64,000 nt of DNA from Ancylobacter sp. TS-1. Lineage in GTDB: Bacteria > Pseudomonadota > Alphaproteobacteria > Rhizobiales > Xanthobacteraceae. Each line of letters opens with the position of its first letter. Positions within the stretch are counted from its first letter, which is position 1. The stretch is from NCBI RefSeq assembly GCF_009223885.1, contig NZ_CP045144.1, forward strand, positions 2,902,001 through 2,966,000. The letters are read 5' to 3'. The notes under the pieces are model-generated. The model made no database searches and was not told the origin of the DNA. It saw only the letters and a program-made list of their open reading frames with translations. This document shows, one piece after another, positions 9,156 through 18,138 of the stretch. The position numbers and the translations under genes are program-made.

Positions 9156-9665
9156 TCAGGCGATGTCGCGCCGCATGGCGATCGCCGCCACCGGCTCGCC
9201 GGCCGGTCCGCGATAATAGCCGGGGCGGCGGCCGATCTCGTGGAAGCCGGCCCGCGCATAGAGGCGCAGCGCCGGCATGTTGCCGGCCTCGACCTCCAGG
9301 AACACGGTGCGGAAACCTTCCGCCGCCAACGTCCCGAAGGCGGCCTCCAGCAGCCGCCGGGCGATGCCTTCGCCGCGCCGGGCGATGCTCACCGCGATGG
9401 ACAGGATCTCGGTCTCCGGCGACACGCCGCTGAGCAGGATGAAGCCGAGCGCCGCGCCGCCCGGTCCGTCGGTCGCCACCAGGCAGCGGGTCAGGCGGTT
9501 AGCCAGCAGGCGGTCGAACTCCGCCCCGTCCCAGCCGAGCCGGAAGGCGCCCGCATGCAGCGCCGCCAGCGCGCCGGCATCGCCCGTGCGGGCGGGGCGC
9601 AGCGCGACCGGCCGGCGGCGCAGCCCGAGCCGGGCGAGCAGCCGGCCGAGATAACCGGCCGTCAT
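9156..9665 (-). CDS. rimI: Ribosomal protein S18 alanine N-acetyltransferase-like GNAT enzyme
   Basis: 169 aa GNAT acetyltransferase. It contains the acetyl-CoA loop RRGEGIARRLLEAA (R/Q-x-x-G-x-G/A) and the following VFLEVEAGNMPALRLYARAGF block typical of RimI. The ATG overlaps the tsaB stop (ATGA at 9662-9665), and the tsaB-rimI pairing is widespread in bacteria. The substrate assignment to S18 is by family and context. Confidence 0.9.
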   Translation of the reverse strand: MTAGYLGRLLARLGLRRRPVALRPARTGDAGALAALHAGAFRLGWDGAEFDRLLANRLTRCLVATDGPGGAALGFILLSGVSPETEILSIAVSIARRGEGIARRLLEAAFGTLAAEGFRTVFLEVEAGNMPALRLYARAGFHEIGRRPGYYRGPAGEPVAAIAMRRDIA

Positions 9666-10345
9666 CGCCGGGCGATCCGCCCGCCGGTCTGCGGCTTGGC
9701 GTCGGCCTCGCGCAGATAGAGCGGGCGGGCCTCCGAGCGCGCCGGGTCGGCGACGCCGGCCAGCCGCGCCAGCCACACCGGGTCCGGCGTCAGGTCGCCC
9801 AGCAGGACGATGGGCGCGCGCTCGCCCGAGGGCCAGGCGTCGGCGATCAGCGGCGCCCCCGAGCCGACGAGCCGCACCGGCCCGTTGGCGACCGAGCGGG
9901 CGGCATCGCGCACCGGCATGGCGCGCGGGCTCACCAGCACGCGGCCGGCGGCGCCGATCACCTGGAGGTAGACATTGCCGTGCCGGGCATCGATGGCGGC
10001 GGCGACAGGCACGCTGTCGTCGCGCGCCAGCAGCGGCGCGGCCAGCACGGCGAGGGTGGAGAGGCCGATGACCGGCTTGCCGGTGGCGAGGCCGAAGGCG
10101 CGCGCGGCGGAGATGCCGACCCGCAGCCCGGTGAAGCTGCCGGGGCCGACGGTGACGGCGAAGGCGTCGATGTCGGAGATGCTCAGCCCCGCCTCGTCGA
10201 GCAGGCGCGCCACCATCGGGATCAGCGCCTCGGCATGGCCGCGCACCATCGGCTCGCGCAGCACCGCCAGCGTCGTGTCGGCGCCGGTGTCGTGCAGCGC
10301 CGCCGAACAGGCCTCAAGTGCGGTGTCGATGGCGAGAATCAGCAT
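9662..10345 (-). CDS. tsaB: tRNA threonylcarbamoyladenosine biosynthesis protein TsaB
   Basis: Partner of TsaD and TsaE in making t6A37 of tRNAs. 227 aa with the ASKHA-type start MLILAIDTALEACSAAL, and VTVGPGSFTGLRVGISAARAF, the TsaB signature. I took the ATG at 10345; an upstream ATG (10369) would add eight residues ahead of the first beta strand. Translationally coupled to rimI. Confidence 0.95.
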   Translation of the reverse strand: MLILAIDTALEACSAALHDTGADTTLAVLREPMVRGHAEALIPMVARLLDEAGLSISDIDAFAVTVGPGSFTGLRVGISAARAFGLATGKPVIGLSTLAVLAAPLLARDDSVPVAAAIDARHGNVYLQVIGAAGRVLVSPRAMPVRDAARSVANGPVRLVGSGAPLIADAWPSGERAPIVLLGDLTPDPVWLARLAGVADPARSEARPLYLREADAKPQTGGRIARR

Positions 10346-10430
10346 GAACAGTTCCGCGCGGGCGCCCACCCTGCGCCCGTGCGCCGAGAAGGATAAGGGG
10401 GCCGGGGCGTCGTCCCCGGCCGGGTCGGCG

Positions 10431-10985
10431 TCAGACCGGGCGCACTTCCACCACGTCGGGCACGAAATGGCGCAGCAGGTTCTCGATGCCGTTCTTCAGC
10501 GTCGCGGTGGAGGAGGGGCAGCCCGAGCACGAGCCCTTCATGGCGAGGAACACCACGCCGTCCTTGTAGCCACGGAAGGTGATGTCGCCACCGTCATTGG
10601 CGACCGCCGGGCGCACGCGGGTGTCGATAAGCTCGCGGATGGTGTCGACCACGTCGGCATCCTTGGCCTCGAAGAAGGCGTCGTCGGCGACATGCTCGTG
10701 GTCCTCGGGCAGCAGCGGCAGGCCGGAGACGAAATGCTCCATGATGGCGCCGAGGATGGCAGGCTTGAGATGCGCCCACTCGCCCTTCTCCTTCGTCACG
10801 GTGACGAAATCGGAGCCGAAGAACACGCCGGAGACGCCGGGCACCTCGAACAGGCGGGCGGCGAGCGGCGAGCGGCCGGCCTCGTCCGCGTCGCGGGCCT
10901 CGAAGGTGCCGTGGCCGAGCACGGAGCGGCCGGGCAGGAACTTCAGCGTGGCGGGGTTGGGGGTGGGCTCGGTCTGGATGAACAT
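10431..10985 (-). CDS. NifU-family Fe-S scaffold/carrier (Nfu1 type)
   Basis: 184 aa. The N-terminal Nfu domain (FIQTEPTPNPATLKFLPG) joins a C-terminal NifU-like domain with the cluster-binding CSGC motif (MKGSCSGCPSSTATLKNGIE). This two-domain form is the alphaproteobacterial/mitochondrial Nfu1 type, which delivers 4Fe-4S clusters to targets such as lipoyl synthase. The ATG at 10985 has AAGGAG upstream. Monocistronic as far as spacing shows. Confidence 0.95.
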   Translation of the reverse strand: MFIQTEPTPNPATLKFLPGRSVLGHGTFEARDADEAGRSPLAARLFEVPGVSGVFFGSDFVTVTKEKGEWAHLKPAILGAIMEHFVSGLPLLPEDHEHVADDAFFEAKDADVVDTIRELIDTRVRPAVANDGGDITFRGYKDGVVFLAMKGSCSGCPSSTATLKNGIENLLRHFVPDVVEVRPV

Positions 10986-11127
10986 CGTAGGTCTCCTTGC
11001 CAACCGGGGTTCAAGGCCACGGCGACGGGGGAATTTGCAATTTAGATAAGCTCTCCGGGGGCGATGGGGAAGAGGCCGGAGCGTCGCGCCGCCGGCTTTG
11101 TCGGTATTGCTCCCGCCCGGCCGCTCC

Positions 11128-11634
11128 TCAGGCGAGCGCGTCGATCTCGGCGTCGGTCAGGCCGCCGGGAACGATGGTGACGGGGATGTGCAGGCCGGCC
11201 CAGACGCCCTTGGCCAGCGAGGCGATGAGGGGGCCGGGCCCCTCGCCGCCGGTGCCGGCGGCCAGCACGAGGATGGCGATGTCCTCGTCGGCCTCGATCA
11301 CCCTGAGGATCGCGGCGGCCAGATCGCCCTCGCGCAGCACGCATTCGGGCTCGCGGGCGCCGGTGCCGGAGATGGCGCGTGCCCGGGCGGCAAGCTGGTC
11401 GAGCCGCGCTTCGGCCGCATCGGTGGCTTCCGCCCGCATCAGTTCGGCGACACCCAGCCACTGGCTCGACGCGTCGGCAAGCTCCAGCACGCCGAGCAGC
11501 ACCACGCCGCCATGGGTGCGCGCGGCGCGGCGGGCGGCGTAATAGAGCGCGCGGTCGCCTTCCGGCGTGCCGTCGGCGACGACGAGGAACTTGCGGTAAT
11601 GGCCGGGTTCGTGGCTCTGGCGCCTGCGCGACAT
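11128..11634 (-). CDS. Universal stress protein (UspA family)
   Basis: 168 aa single Usp domain. It opens with RKFLVVADGTPEGDRALYYA and ends with the ATP-loop-like segment ASLAKGVWAGLHIPVTIVPGG. The canonical G-x2-G-x9-G-(S/T) ATP motif is only partly kept (GTGGEGPGPLIASLAKGVWAG). The ATG at 11634 matches the domain start; upstream in-frame codons are low-complexity. Divergent from the GAF-EAL gene. Confidence 0.88.
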   Translation of the reverse strand: MSRRRQSHEPGHYRKFLVVADGTPEGDRALYYAARRAARTHGGVVLLGVLELADASSQWLGVAELMRAEATDAAEARLDQLAARARAISGTGAREPECVLREGDLAAAILRVIEADEDIAILVLAAGTGGEGPGPLIASLAKGVWAGLHIPVTIVPGGLTDAEIDALA

Positions 11635-11881
11635 CGGTCTGCCTGGGTCGTTCTCGGCCGCCGGCGAACCATCGCTCCCGCGGCGCCCTCCTTCTAGCAC
11701 AGCCGTCCTGCCCGGTGCAGGGCCGCGCGCGGCGCCCGCCCGTTCCGGCGCCGCGTGCCGCCCGGAAGTTGTTGCGGCCGCCGGCAATATGCTAAAGTTG
11801 CAACCACGGGTCCGGTCGGCGAAGGCGGCATGGTGTGCCGTCGGCGGGACGACAGGGAAACCATCCTCGCGAGGGGACGCC

Positions 11882-13112
11882 ATGGGATTTGCGACCTGTC
11901 TGCCCCGGCGGGCGGATCCTGTCTCGGATGCGCTCGCGCATGAAGTGGTCCGCGCGGGCGTCGATCGCGTGCTGCACATGGTGCGGCACCATCTCGGCAT
12001 GGATGTCGCCTTCATCGCCCGCTTCCGCCGCCGCTTCCGCGTGTTCGAGCATGTCGACGCCGAGGGCGAGGCGCCGATTTCCCGCGGGCAGGCGCTGTCG
12101 CTGGAGGAAGGCTACTGCCTCAAGGTGGTGCGCGGCGAATTGCCGAACTGCATCCCCGACACCTCCGTTCTGCCGGCGGCGCTGGCCATCCCTGCCACGC
12201 ATGACGTTCCGATCGGCGCCCATCTCAGCGTGCCGATCCGCCTTCCCGGCGGGCTCGTCTACGGCACGCTGTGCTGCTTCAGCCACCGGAGCGACCCTTC
12301 GCTGGGCGAGCGCGAGATGCGGGTCATGAACGCCTTCGCCGACGTGATCGCCGCCCGCGTCGAGGAGGCGCGGCTCGCCGGCCGGGAGCGGCGGCAGGAG
12401 GTGCGCGAACTGCGCCTCGCCCTGTCCTCGGGCGCGCCGCGCATGGTGTTCCAGCCGATCCACGCGGTCGGCTGCGGGCGCATGGAGGGCGTGGAATCGC
12501 TCGCGCGCTTCGACCGGACGCCCGGGCGCGGGCCGGACGTCTGGTTCGACATGGCGCGGCGGGTGGGGCTCGACCACGCGCTCGAAATGCAGGCGGTGGT
12601 CAATGCGCTGCCGGCACTGGACCGGCTGCCGCCGCCGACCTTCCTCGGCATCAACGTTTCGCCGGGCCTCATCCTGTCCGGCCGGCTGCTGCCGCTGCTG
12701 GAGACGGTCGACCCCTCGCGCATCATGCTTGAGGTCACGGAACACGCGACCGTGGGCGATTACACGGCGCTGCTGGCCGCCCTCGCGCCGCTGCGCCGGC
12801 ACGGGCTGCGCCTCGCCGTGGACGATGCCGGCGCCGGCTTCGCTTCCATGCGGCACATCCTCGATCTCGGCCCGAACATGATCAAGCTCGACATGAGCCT
12901 CACGCGCGACATCGATTCCGATCCGCGCCGCCGGGCGCTGGCGAAGGGGCTGATCGCCTTCGCGCACGAGGTCGGCTCGTCGATCACCGCCGAGGGCGTG
13001 GAGACCCGCGACGAATACGAGATGCTGCGCGATCTCGGCGTCGATCTGGTGCAGGGCTATTACCTGCACCAGATCGACGCTGCTCGAGGAGGTCGCCGGC
13101 CGGCTCGGCTGA
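11882..13112 (+). CDS. GAF-EAL cyclic-di-GMP phosphodiesterase, probable frameshift near the 3' end
   Basis: About 410 aa. N-terminal GAF-like sensor (residues about 20-170) and a C-terminal EAL domain. The residues needed for c-di-GMP hydrolysis are present: ESLAR (the EAL Glu), INVSP, LEVTEHA, the double Asp in VDDAGAGFAS, KLDMS and AEGVET. Activity is therefore likely. Start ATG 11882 has GAGGGGA upstream. As read, the frame goes past the EAL domain and runs to 13369, about 250 bases antisense to trpS. A shift of one base near 13058-13080 gives the plausible end STLLEEVAGRLG and a stop at 13110-13112, just before trpS ends. I give that end. Confidence 0.8.
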
Positions 13113-13116
13113 TGCC

Positions 13117-14148
13117 TCAGCGCACGAAGCCGACAATGTCCTTCACATGCGCCATGGTCTGGTCGGCGAGGATGCGGGCGCGGGCGGCGCCGTCGCGCAG
13201 GATGGCGTCGATATGCTCCGGGTCGGCCACCAGGCGTTTCATCTCGGCGCCGATCGGCCCGAGCTTCGTCACCGACAGGTCGACCAGCGCCGCCTTGAAG
13301 GTGGAGAACTGGCCACCGCCGAATTCGGCGAGCACGGTTTCCTTCGGCACTTCCGCCAGCGCGGCATAGATGCCGACGAGGTTCTCCGCCTCCGGCCGGC
13401 CCTTCAGCCCCTCCGCCTCGGAGGGCAGCGGCTCGGGATCGGTCTTGGCCTTGCGGATCTTCGAGGCGACGGTGTCGGCATCGTCGGTGAGGTTGATGCG
13501 CGAGAGGTCGGAGGGGTCCGATTTCGACATCTTCTTGGCGCCGTCGCGCAGGCTCATCACCCGGGCCGCCGGGCCGCCGATCAGCGGCTCGGGCTGGGGG
13601 AAGAACGCCTCGCCCAGCCCATGGGCGGCGATGGACGGGCCGAAGTCGTTGTTGAACTTCTGCGCGATGTCGCGGGCCAGTTCCAGATGCTGCTTCTGGT
13701 CCTCGCCGACCGGCACATGGGTGGCGCGGTAGAGCAGGATGTCGGCGGCCATCAGGCTGGGATAGGCGTAGAGGCCGACCGAGGCGTTCTCGCGGTCCTT
13801 GCCGGCCTTCTCCTTGAACTGGGTCATGCGGTTGAGCCAGCCGAGCCGCGCCACGCAGTTGAACACCCAGGCAAGCTCGGCATGGCCGGAGACCTGGCTC
13901 TGGTTGAACACGATGTGGCGCGTGGGATCGATGCCCGAGGCGATGAAGGCGGCCGTGACCTCGCGGATGCAGCGCTTCAGCTCCACCGGGTCCTGCCAGA
14001 CCGTGATGGCGTGCAGGTCGACGACGCAATAGAGGCAGTCGTGGCTCTCCTGCAGCGCCACGAAGCGCTGGATGGCGCCGAGATAATTGCCGAGATGCAG
14101 GTTTCCGGTCGGCTGGACACCGGAAAACACGAGCTGCCGAAATGCCAT
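13117..14148 (-). CDS. trpS: Tryptophanyl-tRNA synthetase
   Basis: Charges tRNA-Trp. 343 aa class Ib synthetase with the HIGH-type motif ([18 protein letters not shown]) at residues 9-26 and KMSKS (KKMSKSDPS) near residue 200. Lies downstream of murJ in the same direction with about 100 bases between. Confidence 0.97.
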   Translation of the reverse strand: MAFRQLVFSGVQPTGNLHLGNYLGAIQRFVALQESHDCLYCVVDLHAITVWQDPVELKRCIREVTAAFIASGIDPTRHIVFNQSQVSGHAELAWVFNCVARLGWLNRMTQFKEKAGKDRENASVGLYAYPSLMAADILLYRATHVPVGEDQKQHLELARDIAQKFNNDFGPSIAAHGLGEAFFPQPEPLIGGPAARVMSLRDGAKKMSKSDPSDLSRINLTDDADTVASKIRKAKTDPEPLPSEAEGLKGRPEAENLVGIYAALAEVPKETVLAEFGGGQFSTFKAALVDLSVTKLGPIGAEMKRLVADPEHIDAILRDGAARARILADQTMAHVKDIVGFVR

Positions 14149-14247
14149 GTCGGAATGTCCTGTGGTCTGCGTCCTGCGGTGCGCGTGCCCCTTGCGCGCG
14201 GGGCGCTATGGCACGCCTCGCCCGGCGCCGCAACTGCGGCTGCCCCG

Positions 14248-15765
14248 TTACCGCCGCAGGCCCGCGCGCAGCGCGGCGGGGGCGATGCCGCCGAAGGCGC
14301 GGGCGGCCCCGGCATAGACGCCGATGCCGAGCACGACGAGGCCGGCGAGCGTGCCCGCGCCGGCCAGTCCGCCGGCCGCCAGCAGCCCCTGCGCCGCGCT
14401 CTGGCCGAGCCCGACCGCGAGCGCCATGGCGAGCGCGGCGAGGCCGAGCCCGGCAAGGCGCCGCCGGCTGGCCGCCGGCACCGCCAGCAGCCCGCGCCGG
14501 GACAGCCCGACAAGGAGCCCGGCGACCGTGATGAGGCTGGAGACCAGCACGCCGAGCGCCGCCCCCGCCATGCCGAGCGGCGCCACCGCGAGGAAGCCTG
14601 CCGCCGCGCCGGCCGGCAGCGCCGCGAGCCCGGCAAGGCCGACCAGCCGGCCGAGGCCGTTGGCGAAGGCGATGGCGATCAGGATCTTCTCCAGCGCCTG
14701 CACCGGCAGGGTCAGCGCCAGCAGGGCGAGGGCGGCGGCGGTGAGTTCGCTGGCCGCCGGGTCGAAGGCGCCGCGCTGGAACAGCACCACCACGATGGGA
14801 TGGGCGAGCACGGCGAGGCCGAGCGCCGCCGGCAGGGAGAGCGCCAGCGCCGCCTCGATGCCACCGGCCCCCAGCTTCTCGCCTCCTTTTGCCGCCAGCG
14901 CCGGCAGCAGCACCGCGCCCGCGCTCGCCCCTATAAGGCCGAGCGGCAGCTCCACCAGCCGGGTGGCATAGAATAGCGCCGCGACACCGCCAGCCATGCC
15001 GGAGGCGGCGGCGGCGGCGATCAGGAAGCGCAACTGCGGCAGGGCGGCGGCGAACAGGGTCGGCGCGGCGGCGGCGAGCATCGGCAGCGCCGCCTTGAGG
15101 TCCGCCCCGCCGACGCGCAGGCGGAAGAAGCCGCGCGGCACGGCGAGGAGGTTCAGCGTGAACTGGGTGAGCGCGCCCGCCACCGCGCCGGCCGCCAGCC
15201 AGGCGAGCGCCGCCTCGACGTTCATCGCATGCGCGCCGGCGAGCCAGAGCATCAGCAGCAGCGCCAGCACCGCAACATTGGCGGCGGCCGGCGCCATGGC
15301 GGGGCGGGCGAAGCGGCCGGCGGCATTGGCGAAGGCGGCCAGCACACCGGCGAGCAGCGCCAGCGGGATCGCCACCACCGAGAGCCGCCCGGCCAGCACC
15401 GCGCCGGCCGCGCGCGGGCCCTCGTCCGGGAAGCCGGGGGCGAGCAGCGCCACCATCTGCGGCATCAGCACGAACAGCGCCGCCGACAGCGCCAGCGCCG
15501 CCAGCGCGAACAGGATCAGCGCCGCGCCGGCGCGGGCCGGGCGCTCGTCGCCGGCCGGCGCCAGTCCCGGCAGGACGGCGGCGTTGAGCGCGCCCTCGCC
15601 GAGCAACCGGCGGGCGATCTGCGGCAGAGCGAGGCCGGCGACCGAGGCGTCCGCCACCACCCCGGTGCCGAACAGCGCCGCCACCCCGGCGTCCCGCGCG
15701 AAGCCGAGCACGCGCGAGGCGAGGGTGAGCAGGGCGACGGTGGAAGCGTGGCGGAGAAGGGCCAT
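14248..15765 (-). CDS. murJ: Lipid II flippase MurJ
   Basis: Moves lipid II across the inner membrane for peptidoglycan synthesis. 505 aa, about 14 hydrophobic segments throughout, with the MviN/MurJ N-terminal signature LTLASRVLGFARDAGVAALFG. The ATG at 15765 gives the usual N-terminus; the upstream in-frame stretch lies in repeat-rich DNA. The murJ-trpS order is conserved in this group. Confidence 0.95.
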   Translation of the reverse strand: MALLRHASTVALLTLASRVLGFARDAGVAALFGTGVVADASVAGLALPQIARRLLGEGALNAAVLPGLAPAGDERPARAGAALILFALAALALSAALFVLMPQMVALLAPGFPDEGPRAAGAVLAGRLSVVAIPLALLAGVLAAFANAAGRFARPAMAPAAANVAVLALLLMLWLAGAHAMNVEAALAWLAAGAVAGALTQFTLNLLAVPRGFFRLRVGGADLKAALPMLAAAAPTLFAAALPQLRFLIAAAAASGMAGGVAALFYATRLVELPLGLIGASAGAVLLPALAAKGGEKLGAGGIEAALALSLPAALGLAVLAHPIVVVLFQRGAFDPAASELTAAALALLALTLPVQALEKILIAIAFANGLGRLVGLAGLAALPAGAAAGFLAVAPLGMAGAALGVLVSSLITVAGLLVGLSRRGLLAVPAASRRRLAGLGLAALAMALAVGLGQSAAQGLLAAGGLAGAGTLAGLVVLGIGVYAGAARAFGGIAPAALRAGLRR

Positions 15766-15821
15766 GCGCCAGCAATAAGCGGCCGGCGCGGGAAGGGAAA
15801 GGCGGATCGGTCTTTGCCCCC

Positions 15822-15846
15822 TCATGGCCGGGCTTGACCCGGCCAC
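15822..15846. repeat. Type-B palindromic intergenic repeat
   Basis: tcatggccgggcttgaccc followed by ggccac: arms GGCCGGG/CCCGGCC around a TTGA-like centre. Related copies are at 42863-42894 and 46845-46876. Confidence 0.7.
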
Positions 15847-15971
15847 CCGGACTTGGACCGAGTGCCAGCGGCAAGGCTGGGCCCCCGGATTACGCCCGGG
15901 GATGAGGGCGGCGGAATGTGCGGCCGCAGGCCCCCGTGCCCCCCGCCTGCACCTTCGCCTGCGCCCCGTCT

Positions 15972-16103
15972 TCCTGAGGTGCCGCCGCAGGCGGCCTCGA
16001 AGGATGGGATCGCGGATGCGCCCGCTGCTTCTGCTCCGACGCTCCCTGGGCCCCCTCGCGTCCCTCCTTCGAGGCCCGGCCGCTGGCCGGGCACCTCAGG
16101 ATG
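15972..16103. repeat. Inverted pair of type-C repeats
   Basis: tcctgaggtgc...gcctcgaaggat (15972-16005) recurs in inverted orientation as tccttcgaggc...gcacctcagga (16064-16103). Each unit has its own small internal palindrome (gccgcaggcggc; ggccgctggcc). Together they can form a long hairpin with a 58-base loop. Units of this kind are common between genes of Rhizobiales. Confidence 0.75.
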
Positions 16104-16216
16104 ACGTTCCGGACGTGAGCCGCGTCGCACCCCGCGGCGGCGTTGCGGTATGGGCGCCCGTCTGCTACCGGCAGAGCCGCCTTCCTTCCCGCCCGAAACG
16201 ACAGGGACAAGCGCCC

Positions 16217-17215
16217 ATGACCGCCCAGCAGCTCGATGTGATCGGCTTCGGCAACGCCATCGTCGACGTGATCTCCCGCGCCGAGGAGGCGTTCCTCGAC
16301 CGCCACGACATGCGCAAGGGCGGCATGACGCTGATCGACGAGGCGCGCGCCGAGGCGGTCTATGCCGCCATGGGGCCGGGCGTGGAGATTTCCGGCGGCT
16401 CGGCCGCCAACACCATGGTCGGCGTCGCCGCGCTCGGCGGGCGCTCGGGCTTCGCCGGCAAGGTGCGCGACGACGAGCTTGGCGGCATCTTCGCCCATGA
16501 CATCCGCGCCGCCGGCGTCGCCTACGCCACCCCGCCCGCCGCGTCGGGCCCGGCTACGGCGCGCTGCCTGATCCTCGTCACCCCGGATGGCGAGCGCACG
16601 ATGAACACCTTCCTCGGCGCGGCGCAGGACCTGTCCCCGGCCGATGTCGACGAGGCGATGGTAACGAGCGCCGCCGTGACCTATCTGGAAGGCTATCTCT
16701 GGGACCCGCCGGCGGCCAAGGAAGCCTTCCTCAAGGCGGCCGGCATCGCCCACAAGGCCGGGCGCACCGTCGCGCTCACCTTGTCGGACGCCTTCTGCGT
16801 CGGGCGCTACCGGGCCGAGTTCCTCGACCTGATCCGCAACGGCACGGTCGATCTGGTCTTCGCCAATGAGGCCGAGCTGTCCTCACTCTACGAGACCGGC
16901 TTCGACGAGGCGCTGGCACGGCTGCGCACCGATGCGCGCCGGGCGGTCGTCACCCGCAGCGAGAAGGGCGCATTGTGCGTGGCGGGCGAGGAGATCGTGA
17001 CGGTGTCCGCCTTCCCGGTCGTCCGGGTGGTCGACACGACGGGCGCGGGCGACCTGTTTGCCGCCGGCTTCCTGCACGGCTTCGCGCGCGGCTTCACGGC
17101 GGAGGAGAGTTTGAAGCTCGGCGCGCTGGCAGCGTCCGAGATCATCGGCCATATCGGCGCCCGGCCGGAGCGCAAGCTGAAGGAATTCGCGCTGGAGCAC
17201 GGCCTCAGGGTCTGA
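16217..17215 (+). CDS. PfkB-family kinase, adenosine kinase type
   Basis: 332 aa ribokinase-fold enzyme, probably phosphorylating adenosine to AMP. The PfkB signatures are GGSAANTMVGVAALGG (about residue 56) and the catalytic DTTGAGDLFAAGFLHG (about residue 275). The N-terminus FGNAIVDVISR is typical of the adenosine-kinase branch in Alphaproteobacteria. The ATG at 16217 is the start; a long upstream extension of the frame is repeat-derived. Substrate is assigned by family only. Confidence 0.92.
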   Translation: MTAQQLDVIGFGNAIVDVISRAEEAFLDRHDMRKGGMTLIDEARAEAVYAAMGPGVEISGGSAANTMVGVAALGGRSGFAGKVRDDELGGIFAHDIRAAGVAYATPPAASGPATARCLILVTPDGERTMNTFLGAAQDLSPADVDEAMVTSAAVTYLEGYLWDPPAAKEAFLKAAGIAHKAGRTVALTLSDAFCVGRYRAEFLDLIRNGTVDLVFANEAELSSLYETGFDEALARLRTDARRAVVTRSEKGALCVAGEEIVTVSAFPVVRVVDTTGAGDLFAAGFLHGFARGFTAEESLKLGALAASEIIGHIGARPERKLKEFALEHGLRV

Positions 17216-17220
17216 GCCGG

Positions 17221-17253
17221 CACAAAAAAGAACAGGCCGGCATAACCGGCCTG
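17221..17253 (-). terminator. Intrinsic terminator of the DUF2076 transcript
   Basis: Minus strand: CAGGCCGG-ttatg-CCGGCCTG (17253-17233) followed by TTCTTTTTTG. An eight-base GC stem with a T-run, 80 bases past the stop of the DUF2076 gene. On the plus strand there is no T-run. Confidence 0.85.
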
Positions 17254-17333
17254 CCGAGGTGAGGGCCATTCTGCGCCGTCGAGGGGAGAAGCCTTCGCGA
17301 CCTCTTCCGCCTCGGGACGCAATCGCGTGTCGG

Positions 17334-18110
17334 TCAGATCTCGTCGCCGCTGTCGAACCAGCCGCCGCCGAAGAAGCCGCCATCGTCCGCCGCGCCGATG
17401 TCCTGCGCACCGAGATCCTGATCGGCCGCGCCCGAGTCCTGAGCGCTGGCATCCTGGGCGCTGGCATCGGCGGCGGGTTCGGCCGGCGCCTCGGCGGCCT
17501 TGGCCTCGCTGCCACCGAACATGCCGGCAATGGCGCTTCCGAGCAGCACGCCGCCGGCGACACCCATCGCGGTCTGCGCCGCGCCGGCCAGAAAGCCGCC
17601 GCCACCACCGCCGAAGCCCGGGCGGCCGAAGCCGCCGGGCTGGCCCGGCTGCATCCCCGGCTGGTTCCCGAACGGACCCGCCTGCGGCGCCCCGGCGACG
17701 GGCGCGCCCGTGCGCCAGGCCGGCGAGGCATCGGCCGGGATCGCGTTCGCCGGAGCCCCGCCCGCCGCGCGCGGCATGGAGGGCACCGGGCTGCGCCGGG
17801 CCGGGGGCTGTCCGGAGCCGAACAGGCCGCCGAACAGCCCGCCGCCGCCTGCGGGACGGGCCTCCTGCTCCTGCGCCTGCCGGGCTTCCTCGGCCTGCCG
17901 CTCCAGCTCCTCGATGCGGGCCTGCGCCTGCTGCAGCGCGTAGTCCTGCATCACGATGGTCTGCGCCATCAGATAGGGCGCCGCCGGCTGGCCGGCGATC
18001 CGCTCGGCGATGAAGCCTTCCGCCTGCGGGTCGCGCGGACCCGACAGGCGCTCGGCCTCGGCGAGCTTGGCGAACAGGCCGTCAATGGCCTGGCGATCCT
18101 GGTCGTTCAT
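17334..18110 (-). CDS. DUF2076 domain-containing protein
   Basis: 258 aa, function unknown. The N-terminal helical domain (MNDQDRQAIDGLFAKLAEAE, residues 1-85, with a coiled-coil-like QQAQARIEELERQAEEARQ) is the conserved DUF2076 part. A Pro/Gly-rich linker follows, then a short hydrophobic glycine-rich region (FLAGAAQTAMGVAGGVLLGSA) that may insert in a membrane. The C-terminal tail is very acidic (repeated AQDxxAxD) and ends in Gly-Phe-rich FFGGGWFDSGDEI. It follows the BAX-inhibitor gene by 28 bases, so they are likely cotranscribed. Confidence 0.85.
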   Translation of the reverse strand: MNDQDRQAIDGLFAKLAEAERLSGPRDPQAEGFIAERIAGQPAAPYLMAQTIVMQDYALQQAQARIEELERQAEEARQAQEQEARPAGGGGLFGGLFGSGQPPARRSPVPSMPRAAGGAPANAIPADASPAWRTGAPVAGAPQAGPFGNQPGMQPGQPGGFGRPGFGGGGGGFLAGAAQTAMGVAGGVLLGSAIAGMFGGSEAKAAEAPAEPAADASAQDASAQDSGAADQDLGAQDIGAADDGGFFGGGWFDSGDEI

Positions 18111-18138
18111 GGCTGGGTTTCCCTGGCGATTATTCGCC

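Larger units (their letters stand above)
15766..16216. other. Intergenic gap rich in palindromic repeats
   Basis: 451 bases between divergent murJ and the PfkB kinase without a supported gene. It holds a type-B repeat (15822-15846) and an inverted pair of type-C repeats (15972-16005 and 16064-16103). Both promoters must lie here, but I could not fix them. Confidence 0.7.

Noticed and set aside
11792..15874. A 1360-codon frame on the minus strand covering murJ, trpS and the EAL gene
   Set aside because: Out of frame with murJ and trpS, which have clear motifs; its own text is Arg/Ala low complexity.
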